Shown piece by piece: positions 1-8,140 of a DNA stretch of 19,693 nucleotides. The notes under the pieces were generated by a model. That model ran no database searches. It worked only from the letters and a program-made list of their open reading frames with translations, and had not been told where the DNA came from. The DNA is from DASQJJ01 sp035631115. Lineage in GTDB: Bacteria; Patescibacteriota; Microgenomatia; Levybacterales; UBA12049. The stretch lies in assembly GCA_035631115.1 (NCBI GenBank), contig DASQJJ010000040.1, forward strand, positions 1-19,693, read 5' to 3'. A program made the position numbers and the translations under genes. Each line of letters opens with the position of its first letter. The first letter of the stretch is position 1.

Positions 1-585
1 AAACTTGCTTTTATGGCAAAGCTTACAAAAATTGCAGATCATCTCATAATTGGCGGAGGGATTGCTAACACATTTTTATATGCACAGGGTATACAAATTG
101 GTAAAAGCTTAGTTGATAAGTCGCAAGTTGCCCAAGTCAAAAAACTTATCCATTTGGCAAAAGAGGAGAAAACAGAAATTATCCTACCTGTTGATTTTAT
201 TGGACTGCGGGAAGGAAAAAGTGAAGAAGAAATGGTTAAAGTGCATGACATTCCACACGATTTCCAAATATTTGACATGGGGCCTGAAACTTGGGCACTG
301 TTTGGCAGTACTATTGGCAAGGCCAAAACAATTGTCTGGAATGGACCATTGGGAAAAATAGAAGATCCACGTTTTGTTAGGGGAACAGATTTTATTTATT
401 ACTCTATTGCAGACAATGACAAGGCATTTTCTTTGGTTGGAGGAGGAGACACACTTGCTGCAATTTCTAAGGAAGAGTACTTAGACAAAATAACTCATGT
501 CTCAACTGGCGGTGGAGCAATGCTTGAATTTATAGAAAACGGCACACTGCCCGGACTCGAAGCACTAAAAAGCACTAAGAAATAA
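1..585 (+). CDS. pgk: Phosphoglycerate kinase, C-terminal part (5' end outside window)
   Basis: The frame is open from base 1 and ends at TAA 583-585, so about 194 residues of a roughly 400-residue enzyme are present. Phosphoglycerate kinase transfers phosphate from 1,3-bisphosphoglycerate to ADP in cytosolic glycolysis. The visible part is the nucleotide-binding C-terminal domain. It shows LIIGGGIANTFL near the start, then LPVDF, a DMGPET segment, VWNGPLGKIED, the glycine-rich nucleotide loop LVGGGDTLAAI, and the family's closing VSTGGGAMLEFIENGTLPG. The internal ATG at 13 is not a likely start, because the conserved sequence already runs at the window edge. The gene is followed after 39 nt by nth, which has its own promoter. 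Family assignment is secure; the N-terminal substrate domain cannot be judged. Confidence 0.97.
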   Translation, partial: KLAFMAKLTKIADHLIIGGGIANTFLYAQGIQIGKSLVDKSQVAQVKKLIHLAKEEKTEIILPVDFIGLREGKSEEEMVKVHDIPHDFQIFDMGPETWALFGSTIGKAKTIVWNGPLGKIEDPRFVRGTDFIYYSIADNDKAFSLVGGGDTLAAISKEEYLDKITHVSTGGGAMLEFIENGTLPGLEALKSTKK

Positions 586-609
586 TTCCCCCTAATTTTC
601 CCATATCTT

Positions 610-618
610 TGGTATACT
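610..618 (+). promoter_or_regulatory. Extended -10 promoter of nth
   Basis: TGG followed by TATACT forms an extended -10 element whose last base lies 6 nt before the nth ATG at 625. Transcription would start at or next to the start codon, giving a leaderless or almost leaderless mRNA. No Shine-Dalgarno sequence fits in the gap and no clear -35 is seen. Inferred from sequence only. Confidence 0.6.
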
Positions 619-624
619 CATTTT

Positions 625-1323
625 ATGACCAAAGAAAAAGCGCAGGAAATTTTACAACTTCTTAAAAGGCACTACCCCAATGCAAAGATGATTTTAGAAT
701 GGGGAAACAATTTTGAATTATTAGTTGCAATAATTCTTTCTGCACAATGTACAGATAAAAAAGTAAATGAAGTAACAGCAAAAGTTTTTCCAAAATACAA
801 ACAAGAATTTCCTCAGTTACAATCGCGTTACGCCAACTATACACGAATCGACTTACCAAAGGAACAATTGATTGAGCTAGTTAACTTCGCATATGGAGAC
901 CTTACACAACTCGAACAAGACATTAAATCAACTGGGTTTTATCACAACAAAGCAAAAAGTGTCCAAGGCGCTGCAAAGACTGTTTTGGAAAAATTCCATG
1001 GAATACTTCCCCGTTCTATAAAAGAACTAACAACAATTCCAGGAGTTGGGAGAAAAACAGCAAATGTTTTTTTGGGTAATGCATATGGAATTTTTGAAGG
1101 AATCGCAGTTGATACACATGTTACTAAGCAATCACAATTATTAGGATTAACAAAAGAAAAAACGCCAGAAAAAATAGAACAAGACTTAATACAACTCTTT
1201 CCACAAAAAGATTGGTTTCCACTGACTTATCTACTAATAGAGCATGGACGGAATATGAGAAAGAAAAAGTCAGACAGAATTATCTGTGGCAACGGAGCAT
1301 GTTTGCTGCAAGACGCAAAATGA
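625..1323 (+). CDS. nth: Endonuclease III (DNA glycosylase/AP lyase) with degenerate Fe-S motif
   Basis: This base-excision repair enzyme removes oxidised pyrimidines and nicks the resulting abasic site. The 232-residue length is slightly above the usual ~210. The helix-hairpin-helix motif IPGVGRKTANVFLG carries the catalytic lysine K144, and VDTHV carries the catalytic aspartate D163. The N-terminal SAQCTDKKVNEV segment is also typical. The C-terminus is odd. The family normally binds a [4Fe-4S] cluster through four cysteines (C-x6-C-x2-C-x5-C) after HGR, but here only C221 and C226 remain and the first ligand position is lost. Neither neighbouring frame supplies the missing cysteines, so a simple frameshift is not the cause. 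ATG 625 sits just behind an extended -10 element. The stop TGA overlaps the next start as ATGA, so the two genes are probably translationally coupled. Confidence 0.93.
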   Translation: MTKEKAQEILQLLKRHYPNAKMILEWGNNFELLVAIILSAQCTDKKVNEVTAKVFPKYKQEFPQLQSRYANYTRIDLPKEQLIELVNFAYGDLTQLEQDIKSTGFYHNKAKSVQGAAKTVLEKFHGILPRSIKELTTIPGVGRKTANVFLGNAYGIFEGIAVDTHVTKQSQLLGLTKEKTPEKIEQDLIQLFPQKDWFPLTYLLIEHGRNMRKKKSDRIICGNGACLLQDAK

Positions 1324-2138
1324 AATTTTTACAACAACTTTTACCAATTATTCTTACTGTCCTCACCTTTTTTGCATTGAGCACTGTATTGTTTGGTTTT
1401 ATTTATCTTCTTAACTTATTTCCAATTGCAGACAAGATAATTCCAAGAATACATGTAGCGGATGTTGTTGTTGGATTAACTATTTATCTAAAAACGTCTG
1501 TAGATTTTGCCATATTTATTGGCAATTTGATGAGTAAAAATTTAGGAATAAAAAATAGAATTGCAATAGAAATAGGAAGTGCTTTTGGAAATGCTACAGG
1601 GACATTTTTTGTTTTACTTATTTGGACATTTTTTAAAGAAGTCCCACTTCTTATGATTGCTATGATTTTCTTAGCATCTTTGGTTCTTTTGGAAATGGCG
1701 AAAAACTCTCTTGAAGAATTTGTTGAAGTATATAAGAATCCTTTTCTTATCTATCTTCAAAAGAGTCTTAAAAAAACAACTTTACTCTTCTCACCTGTTC
1801 TTCGATTTATTTTACCAAATACCAATACCCAGTCTGTTGGATATAAAACATTTATTTCATTGCTGCTCTTCTCATTTACTGTTCCGCTTATTTTAGGACT
1901 TGATGACTTTGCCGGATATATTCCACTTTTTAATGTGGTGAATGTTTTTGGGTTTGCAGTTGGCGTATTCCTTGGACACATGATTTTAAATGTTGCACTT
2001 TTTGCTTCTCCTAGAATAACCATACGAGTTGTTAAACAACCTTTTATTGCACTCTTGGGAAGTCTTGCGTTTGTTGGCATTGCCCTTTGGGGTTTTGTTG
2101 AAATCGGAAAGATTATTGAACAGTTAACTGCACACTAA
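1320..2138 (+). CDS. Multi-pass membrane protein with two xDFAxxI repeats; possible LysE/CadD-like transporter
   Basis: I do not recognise this gene with certainty. The start at ATG 1320 is chosen because it overlaps the nth stop as ATGA; an in-frame upstream ATG at 1212 would lie deep inside nth. The 272-residue product has about seven hydrophobic segments, roughly residues 5-32, 44-60, 91-108, 109-127, 178-194, 203-228 and 240-262. Two similar acidic motifs, VDFAIFIGN around D62 and DDFAGYIPLF around D195-D196, sit in the two halves, and each is followed by glycine-rich helix sequence. This suggests an internally duplicated transporter. The second motif resembles the acidic YxPLF segment I associate with the CadD/LysE superfamily, but that comparison is from memory and weak. 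The 3' end overlaps the convergent DUF4012 gene by 26 nt, leaving no room for a terminator. Confidence 0.6.
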   Translation: MKFLQQLLPIILTVLTFFALSTVLFGFIYLLNLFPIADKIIPRIHVADVVVGLTIYLKTSVDFAIFIGNLMSKNLGIKNRIAIEIGSAFGNATGTFFVLLIWTFFKEVPLLMIAMIFLASLVLLEMAKNSLEEFVEVYKNPFLIYLQKSLKKTTLLFSPVLRFILPNTNTQSVGYKTFISLLLFSFTVPLILGLDDFAGYIPLFNVVNVFGFAVGVFLGHMILNVALFASPRITIRVVKQPFIALLGSLAFVGIALWGFVEIGKIIEQLTAH

Positions 2139-4788
2139 TATCTGTATCTTTATTCACTGACTCCTCATGTTGTATGTCTTGACCATTTCTTGAAAAAGAC
2201 GTGTTGGATTTTAAAAACCCAAGAGTGTCTGGAAGACTTATGGTAAGGCGATATGGATATTCTGTAATTCCTGGTTGCTTCCAAATAAACACATTATACA
2301 GCTGCTCTAATTTTGTGAAATCTAATGTACCACTTAATGCATACGTTAGAGTAATTGTGAGCGTGCTCTGCTGAGGAACCGTGACTAAAAATCCAAAAAG
2401 TGTTTTATTACTTTCTATGTCTTTCGCAACTTCTAATCCCTTGGGTGGTATAAATCCTTTTCCTTCATATATTCGAGGGCTAGTGACAGCGTCAACGATC
2501 TTTTGCTCAACATTATTCAACGCAATACTTTTTATACTTGCCCCATTTGGGACAATAAAACGAATATAATTTCTGTACTCTCCTCCTGGCCAAGTTCCAT
2601 CCGACGAATTACTCAAAGAAAGAACAACACTTTCTTGTACACTTCCTTTGTTATCTATAGAAATGTGGTGATCAACTTTTCTTGTAACAAATGCATTTAC
2701 CTTATTTACTCCCAAATTTGCCTCGCTAATTCCTAAGAAATCATTTGTCTGAGCAGATGCAGACGCAGGTGTTTCGGGTAAAGACCCAGAAAGATCTGCA
2801 AGAGAAAATGGTAACTGAATAGATGGATCTGAAAATGCAGCAAGAATATGCTTACCCTCAATAAGCTCTCCCACGTGCTCCAGTGCTACCTGTCCACTAA
2901 TACTGGTATTTTTCTTAAGCTTGTCCATAAATGCTGCAAAAAATGTAGAAAGAAATTCTTTTTTCTGAACAGATCCTGGAAATGTATTTTTTTCTACATG
3001 TTTCTCAATAAGAGTAAAGAAGTTTTTGTCTGTCACTGTTTCGTTGTATGAGGGGACGTATACACTGCCCATTGCAGAAAGAGCGCTTCGAAGTGTTTCT
3101 AAGTCTATACCAATTACCCCATCTGCGGTTACTCCTGTTTCTTGAGAAAGAAGGAATGCTGCTGTCTGAGCATTCTTTGTAAAATCAACATCAAAATTAC
3201 TATCTCTGAGAAAAAGGTGAACAATAGGAATATACCGGCGTATAGCAAAAGGTGGCTCAACATGCCCCTGCAATTGCCCATCTGCATCGTAGACATCGTG
3301 AATAGAAAAATCTTTTATCTGTCCATTATGCAGACTAATAAGTCCATACGACCCTATAAATCCACCACCCGGGCGAAGTTCCATATTGTTTTGAAATAAC
3401 ACAAGATATGTTTTGTCCTGCCCTACCCCCAACACGAGTGGCACTTCGTCAATAACATTACTGCTAACACCAAGCAATTTCTGTAGTGCAAGAAAGCTTG
3501 ACTGATACTGTTTTGGGATATCCTGAAGAGACACCTCTTGCATAAGAAAAAGCATATGCTTGGCTATTCCCACTGCCTTACTTGTTTCATCTTTTGGTGA
3601 GTCTGTTTTCCCATTTAAGACTGCAGACATATGCTGATAAAATCCTATTCCATCTTCTGCAATTTGAGAAAATTGATATCCAAGAATTACTTTTTTCTGA
3701 AGGTAGGTAACAAGATTTTCTTTTCCAACAAGACTCAACTCCATTCTCGAAATAGAAAGTGCTTCTTTTGCTAAAGCAAAATTTTCTCTTGCTGCTGTAA
3801 TCTTTTGCGCTACATGGGTCATGTCTCCCTTTTGCATGTCTGTTGCACTTGAGGAGAGAAGAAATCCACCTATTGCTCCTGTTGCTAGTCCAATGAGGAA
3901 AGGAAGAAAAAGAAAAATGCAAACAACGTATCCAATGTATAAGGTCCAAGGAAAATTTCTTTTGCTTTCTGGCATGCGGGTAAAAACGCTTTCTTCAGAT
4001 ACGCGTACATCCTTTTGTCTTGAAACAACAATCTTTTCATACGTATCTTGTAATTTTTTAATACTGTCATACTCGTCAAATAATGCATACGATTTCTCTT
4101 CCCTATCTATCACCACATGACTGCCCTCCTCCTTTTCTTTCGAAAAATCTATAGTGATTGTAGGGTCTATTTTTTGTAGACTATGTGCCAAGCGAAGTGC
4201 TGTTAAAGGGTGCTTTGGCCCAAGAAAAAGGAGATTATCTTTCTTCTCATCAGAAAATAATATATCGTCTATTTTTTCTAGTAAGTCACTCTGTAAAACT
4301 GGATACCACAAATGAAGTCCCATATGAGAAAGGGTAATTTTTTTTGTTGCCTTTGTAGTGTAGAGAAAATTTTGTAAAGGAGAATCTATCCCCCTTCCAA
4401 AATAATCTCCCAGAATGAGAATTGTACAATTACTCGAGAGCGCCTCAAGCGACCTCTCTACTTCTTTTGTATGCTCTCTTTTTACAACACACAACAGTCG
4501 CGCATCTTGGCTTTCTGCTTTTTGCACCAAGGGCTGGAGTAAATCAGCGCTTTCTTTTGTCCAAACATACATTATTTTTTTGTACACCCCATCGGGGATT
4601 TGTGGCATTGTTTTTCCAAAAGCAACAACAATAACCGCCTCCTCTAGGGAAACTTTTTCATGTGACACAAAGACAATCGTATTGCGAGAAGAAAGCCTCT
4701 CTGCAAGACTACCACCAACAAGATTGTCTCTGTCTACAATAAGAATAAGGTCCTTGCCAGAGGTGTTGATGGGGGCAGATTGCATCAT
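2113..4788 (-). CDS. DUF4012-family membrane protein with N-terminal Rossmann-like region
   Basis: This 891-residue protein lies at the distal end of the glycan-related gene run. The first ~270 residues look like a degenerate nucleotide-binding fold (LILIVDRDNLVGGSLAERL, reminiscent of extended SDR/epimerase N-termini, though the glycine pattern is imperfect). A transmembrane segment follows at about 280-312. The remainder is the DUF4012 region, whose most characteristic stretch, QNNMELRPGGGFIGSYG, starts at about residue 466. A beta-rich C-terminal part should be extracytoplasmic. DUF4012 proteins are common in CPR bacteria and often lie beside exopolysaccharide genes, but their reaction is unknown. 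The start at ATG 4788 is preferred because it lies 4 nt after the RNase HI stop; ATG 4833, 15 codons upstream, would overlap that gene. Family call is good; function is open. Confidence 0.85.
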   Translation of the reverse strand: MMQSAPINTSGKDLILIVDRDNLVGGSLAERLSSRNTIVFVSHEKVSLEEAVIVVAFGKTMPQIPDGVYKKIMYVWTKESADLLQPLVQKAESQDARLLCVVKREHTKEVERSLEALSSNCTILILGDYFGRGIDSPLQNFLYTTKATKKITLSHMGLHLWYPVLQSDLLEKIDDILFSDEKKDNLLFLGPKHPLTALRLAHSLQKIDPTITIDFSKEKEEGSHVVIDREEKSYALFDEYDSIKKLQDTYEKIVVSRQKDVRVSEESVFTRMPESKRNFPWTLYIGYVVCIFLFLPFLIGLATGAIGGFLLSSSATDMQKGDMTHVAQKITAARENFALAKEALSISRMELSLVGKENLVTYLQKKVILGYQFSQIAEDGIGFYQHMSAVLNGKTDSPKDETSKAVGIAKHMLFLMQEVSLQDIPKQYQSSFLALQKLLGVSSNVIDEVPLVLGVGQDKTYLVLFQNNMELRPGGGFIGSYGLISLHNGQIKDFSIHDVYDADGQLQGHVEPPFAIRRYIPIVHLFLRDSNFDVDFTKNAQTAAFLLSQETGVTADGVIGIDLETLRSALSAMGSVYVPSYNETVTDKNFFTLIEKHVEKNTFPGSVQKKEFLSTFFAAFMDKLKKNTSISGQVALEHVGELIEGKHILAAFSDPSIQLPFSLADLSGSLPETPASASAQTNDFLGISEANLGVNKVNAFVTRKVDHHISIDNKGSVQESVVLSLSNSSDGTWPGGEYRNYIRFIVPNGASIKSIALNNVEQKIVDAVTSPRIYEGKGFIPPKGLEVAKDIESNKTLFGFLVTVPQQSTLTITLTYALSGTLDFTKLEQLYNVFIWKQPGITEYPYRLTISLPDTLGFLKSNTSFSRNGQDIQHEESVNKDTDISVQLTVQ

Positions 4789-4792
4789 ACTA

Positions 4793-5227
4793 TTATTGTA
4801 TGGAAGAGGATATTGCCTTGTCCAGTGCAGCATTTACTTGTGCGTCAGCTAATGTATTTCTCTCTCGAGGGATGTGAACAAAATAAAAGGGGACAGCAAG
4901 ATTTTGCTGCAAGAGTTGGACCTGAGCAAAAAGAGGTTTTATTTGCGGATGCTTCACTTTATAAACCCCTGTTAGCTGCCTACAAGCAAGCTGTGAATCC
5001 ATTCGACACTCAATTTCACTGATAGGCCCTATGGACTCTTGATTTTGCAAAACCCAGGATAATGCTTCTATAATCGCTGTATACTCTGCAAAATTATTTG
5101 TCTGTATTCCTAAGAATGTCCCAAAGCTTGTTAGCTTTTTCCCATGCTCATCGGTGATGTGGATTCCTGATGCGGCAGGGCCTGGGTTGCCTCGAGAGCC
5201 ACCATCGGTGTAAGTAATAATTTTCAT
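4793..5227 (-). CDS. rnhA: Ribonuclease HI
   Basis: This enzyme cleaves the RNA strand of RNA-DNA hybrids in the cytosol, in primer and R-loop removal. The 144-residue length is normal for a single-domain enzyme. The four metal-binding acidic residues are all present: D8 in YTDGGSRGNPGPA, E48 in NNFAEY, D77 in RMDSQLA and D128 in RERNTLADAQVN. The TDGGSRGNPGPA start and LACRQLTG segment suggest the YpdQ/Rv2228c-like subgroup. The ATG overlaps the flippase stop as ATGA, so translation is probably coupled. The DUF4012 gene starts 4 nt after its TAA. The position inside a surface-glycan run is probably just operon compaction. Confidence 0.93.
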   Translation of the reverse strand: MKIITYTDGGSRGNPGPAASGIHITDEHGKKLTSFGTFLGIQTNNFAEYTAIIEALSWVLQNQESIGPISEIECRMDSQLACRQLTGVYKVKHPQIKPLFAQVQLLQQNLAVPFYFVHIPRERNTLADAQVNAALDKAISSSIQ

Positions 5228-6447
5228 ATTTTTTTAACTAGTATGTAGGTAATCATCGCAAAAAGAATTACTAATTCTGACAGTCCAGTAATTATAGCGG
5301 ATGCAACATACGAATACTGGGGGATAAATATAAAATTAAGCAGGACGTTAATAACAAGCGAGATTGCATACACACATACTAAAAATGTTTGCTTTTTCTT
5401 TGTAATAAATATCCATTGTAAAATATTTGTTGCAAAAAATATTGGCAACGATAAAGATAAAAGGCGAAGAGGAAAAATAGATGCAGTAAAATCTTCTTTT
5501 ACAAATCCTAGAAGGGGAGATAACACCCAAACAAAAGGGATAAGAAAAAGTCCCAAGGAAAAGAAAATGCTTGTGTATAGACTTATATTTTTAATTGAGA
5601 TTCGAGAATTTTTTTCCCGTGCAAGAAGCATAGGGTACAAACTATTTGACAAAAATAGGGGCAGTGCAATAAGAAAATCAAAGAACTTATATGCAAAGTC
5701 ATAAACCCCAACATCTGAAGATTTTTGAAGAAATGTTAACAAAACCATGTCGACCCGAAAATAAATTAAATTAAGAAATAAAAGAATTGTAAGAGGAAGT
5801 GTTGCAAAAAAAATATTTCTTATAAATTCTTTCGATGGAATTGTTGGGATAATTTTTTGTTTTGCAAGAAAAAGAGAAATGCCTGCTTCTGCAAAACTGC
5901 CAACAATATATGCAGCAATGACCCATTCTAATGAAAAGTGGAAATAGAGAAATGACGAAAGAAAAATAAGTGTTGTTATTGAATTTGCAAAAGAAGCAAT
6001 AGTTGCCAACTTGTAAGAAAATTGTTGTTGGAAAAGAGCAGATGTTGAATAGGTCACGCTTCGAGAGAAAAAAGAAAGAGAAAAAAGAAGTATTCCAACT
6101 TTAACAAAAGGGGAGTATCCACTGGTTGTTGCTGCATTGTATGGCAGGAAGAACACAAGAAGACAAACAAAAAGAAACAATGCTGTTGCAAGAAAGAATC
6201 GTGTCCATAAAAGCTCTTGAAATTTCTGTTGGTGTTTTTCAAATTGCAAAAAAATTGCATTTGCTCCCAAATCTATTCCCAAATAAAAAAGTCCAACAAA
6301 GGCTGTGATTTTTGCCAAATCTGAATACCCACCAATACCAAAACTTCGAGCAATAAGAATTGTTATAAGAAATCCTGTCCCTGAAGAAACAATTCGAGAG
6401 ACAACCTGAGCAGACGTATTGCTGATAATGGTCTTGAAGATGTTCAC
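5224..6447 (-). CDS. Wzx-type polysaccharide flippase
   Basis: Wzx-type flippases move lipid-linked glycan repeat units across the cytoplasmic membrane. The product (407 residues from GTG 6447) is strongly hydrophobic with about a dozen predicted helices. Its N-terminus is typical of the polysaccharide-synthase/MATE-like family: NIFKTIISNTSAQVVSRIVS, then SGTGFLITILIARSFG and DLAKITAFVGLFYLGID. The frame stays open to an ATG at 6693, but that extension is hydrophilic and antisense to another ORF, so I place the start at GTG, where family-like sequence begins. No Shine-Dalgarno is visible. The gene follows the ligase-like gene after a 358-nt gap and overlaps rnhA by ATGA. Together with the ligase-like and DUF4012 proteins it suggests a surface glycan pathway. 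Exact substrate is unknown. Confidence 0.88.
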   Translation of the reverse strand: MNIFKTIISNTSAQVVSRIVSSGTGFLITILIARSFGIGGYSDLAKITAFVGLFYLGIDLGANAIFLQFEKHQQKFQELLWTRFFLATALFLFVCLLVFFLPYNAATTSGYSPFVKVGILLFSLSFFSRSVTYSTSALFQQQFSYKLATIASFANSITTLIFLSSFLYFHFSLEWVIAAYIVGSFAEAGISLFLAKQKIIPTIPSKEFIRNIFFATLPLTILLFLNLIYFRVDMVLLTFLQKSSDVGVYDFAYKFFDFLIALPLFLSNSLYPMLLAREKNSRISIKNISLYTSIFFSLGLFLIPFVWVLSPLLGFVKEDFTASIFPLRLLSLSLPIFFATNILQWIFITKKKQTFLVCVYAISLVINVLLNFIFIPQYSYVASAIITGLSELVILFAMITYILVKKI

Positions 6448-6484
6448 TGTTGTATTGTAGCAATACTTCTTGACATTGAATATA

Positions 6485-6490
6485 TTTATA
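6485..6490 (-). promoter_or_regulatory. Candidate -10 element for the flippase operon
   Basis: On the minus strand a TATAAA hexamer lies about 38 nt before the flippase GTG. An ATG at 6476-6474, 8 nt downstream of it, opens a 10-codon reading frame whose TGA (6446-6444) overlaps the GTG as GTGA. The same A+T-rich block reads TATATT (6481-6486) on the plus strand, 8 nt before the plus-strand ORF at 6495, so it may act in both directions. No convincing -35 is seen. Confidence 0.3.
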
Positions 6491-6494
6491 CCCC

Positions 6495-6794
6495 ATGACA
6501 AAACCAAAAGCTGGCGCGCTATCGTTATCTGAGCAAGGGAGACGTGGTGCTTTTGTTGTCCATACCGGGAGACGCGCTGCGGGACGCGTCCGTAATGGCG
6601 AAGATCCAAATGAAGTAATGGGAGATATGGTAGCGGAAACTGTCCAACGAGCACACGAATTAGGATAACCCTCTCGCATCGTTGGCAGTGCAATTAACAC
6701 TGCTGCTGCACAAATTGCAGACGTAAGAAGAGAGAGACATGACAAGCTTGTAGCTGAAATTCTTGCCCAACAAGAGGGTCGAGAAAGATTCTGA
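6495..6794 (+). pseudogene. Unrecognised G+C-rich ORF interrupted by an in-frame TAA
   Basis: ATG 6495 opens a frame of 57 codons that ends at TAA 6666-6668. The same frame then stays open for 41 more codons to TGA 6792-6794. Together they would encode about 98 residues plus the interruption. The first part is glycine/arginine-rich (SEQGRRGAFVVHTGRRAAGR). The second part looks like an amphipathic helix (AAAQIADVRRERHDKLVAEI). No new ATG or GTG opens the second part. By hand count, 6511-6600 has 55 G+C of 90 bases, well above the A+T-rich neighbours. Both flanking genes are on the other strand. I recognise no family. It could be a decayed acquired gene, a single-base assembly error in an intact gene, or chance. 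The antisense frame at 6239-6799 has less protein-like composition. Confidence 0.4.
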
Positions 6795-6805
6795 GACATA
6801 AAAAT

Positions 6806-8140
6806 CTACTTAGTAAATTTTCCTTTTGCTTCTCTCATAATTGTTCCCATAACTAAAGCGAATAATAATTGCCCCTGCTGAAGAGTTAGAAAGTAATGGT
6901 CAAAAAATCCTAGGAAAAGAATTGCAAAAAGAGCAAGGCCCAAGGGAAGCAGTCTGTTTCGTTCTCCAATCAGACTTTTCCTCCAAGCCATATAAAATCT
7001 CTTTATAATGCTCCATAAAAATCCACAAAAAAGAATAAGACCTGAAATTCCTAATTCTGCTGTAATAAGTAAGTAAATATTGTGCACTGGCTGCAAGACA
7101 AAACTATTTTTGGAGAATGTAGGAAGGGAGGAGATAAAATTATTTGGCCCTACGCCAAAAAGTGGGTGGGACAAAATCATAGATAAAGCGCTTTTCGCAA
7201 GACTTGCCCTTTCTGACAATGATTCTCCGAGAGAAAAAGAAAAAAGGCGTGCAACAACGGGAGGAAAAAATACTGCCACCAACAGTAGTACTGTCCCAAC
7301 AGAAAGAGACAACAAAAGTACATTTTTTGCAATCCTTTCTTTATATGTAATTGCAATTGTTATGCAACCAATAAGAAGCCACGCAACAATTGCTGCTCTA
7401 CCTAGGGTCAGAGCAAGACCAACTGTCCCAAAAATAAGAGACAACACGCTTAGCGCAAGCATTGCCTTTCCTTTTCTTTTCAAGAAATACATCACCAAAA
7501 GCATGGCAACAATAAAATATCCTGCCAACATATTTGGATGAGAAAATGTACCGTATGGGCGAAGAATCAACTCTCCCGAAACAGAAGCATTGGCAATCCC
7601 TGGAGTAGAGCTACTAAATGCCCGCTCACCAAGTAAATAAACTATTCCTCCAAGAGATCCTTGATGAAAAATTTGCAAGACGGAAAGTACACTTTCAAAT
7701 ACAATGCCAACCATCACCAATAGCCCCATTATTGTCTTGTTTATATTTTTATTGGCAACGTACCAAACAAGAAAAGACAACTCTAAAAACTTTACTAGGT
7801 AGTACCAGCCTGCCATCGGACTACCCGATGAAAAAATTGACACAGATATAAATAGAGTAGCTAACGAGAAGAGGGGATGAACACGGATTTTCTTCTGAAG
7901 AAAGCTTAAAACAAAAAGTATGACAATAAAAACATCTGTCAGGTATAGTGTGGGGGAGAGGTAATCAATTCTTCCTCCCACAACATAAGAAAAATCAAAC
8001 CAAAAATGTTTTCCGAATTGTGTTGGGAGAAAAAGAATAAGGAGATAGAAAATAAATGGCTCTATTTTTTTAGCGGGGCTTAACAACCAAGACGCGCTCT
8101 CTGCCTTCGCCCATTGATTCTGTTGTAACTTCTTGGTCAT
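6806..8140 (-). CDS. O-antigen ligase/polymerase-like membrane protein (Wzy_C family)
   Basis: Proteins of this family join or polymerise undecaprenyl-linked glycans on the outer face of the cytoplasmic membrane. The 444-residue product has about ten or more hydrophobic helices. The family's hallmark regions are visible: LRPYGTFSHPNMLAGYF, the arginine in LALTLGRAAIVAW, and a long extracytoplasmic loop carrying ERASL, HPLFGVGPNNF and PVHNIYLLITAELGISG. Sequence alone does not separate ligase from polymerase. In a lineage with no clear lipopolysaccharide a polymerase or glycoprotein ligase is more likely. ATG 8140 overlaps khpB by 71 nt, which is long for this compact region; a TTG at 8086 would give a shorter overlap, so the start is uncertain. 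It is downstream of khpB on the same strand and probably cotranscribed. Confidence 0.87.
   Translation of the reverse strand: MTKKLQQNQWAKAESASWLLSPAKKIEPFIFYLLILFLPTQFGKHFWFDFSYVVGGRIDYLSPTLYLTDVFIVILFVLSFLQKKIRVHPLFSLATLFISVSIFSSGSPMAGWYYLVKFLELSFLVWYVANKNINKTIMGLLVMVGIVFESVLSVLQIFHQGSLGGIVYLLGERAFSSSTPGIANASVSGELILRPYGTFSHPNMLAGYFIVAMLLVMYFLKRKGKAMLALSVLSLIFGTVGLALTLGRAAIVAWLLIGCITIAITYKERIAKNVLLLSLSVGTVLLLVAVFFPPVVARLFSFSLGESLSERASLAKSALSMILSHPLFGVGPNNFISSLPTFSKNSFVLQPVHNIYLLITAELGISGLILFCGFLWSIIKRFYMAWRKSLIGERNRLLPLGLALFAILFLGFFDHYFLTLQQGQLLFALVMGTIMREAKGKFTK

Noticed and set aside
6470..6475. TTGACA as -35 for the plus-strand ORF at 6495
   Set aside because: A -10 at the right spacing would overlap the ATG, and no such hexamer is there; the A+T-rich block is only 5 nt away.
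6666..6668. Recoded TAA (alternative genetic code or readthrough)
   Set aside because: TAA and TGA both end intact genes here (pgk, rpmH, nth, rnpA), so a code change is excluded; nothing supports programmed readthrough.
6448..6693. N-terminal extension of the flippase to ATG 6693
   Set aside because: The added 82 residues are hydrophilic and antisense to the G+C-rich plus-strand ORF; flippase-like sequence starts at GTG 6447.
6239..6799. 186-residue minus-strand ORF
   Set aside because: It overlaps the flippase in another frame and is the antisense shadow of the plus-strand G+C-rich frame.
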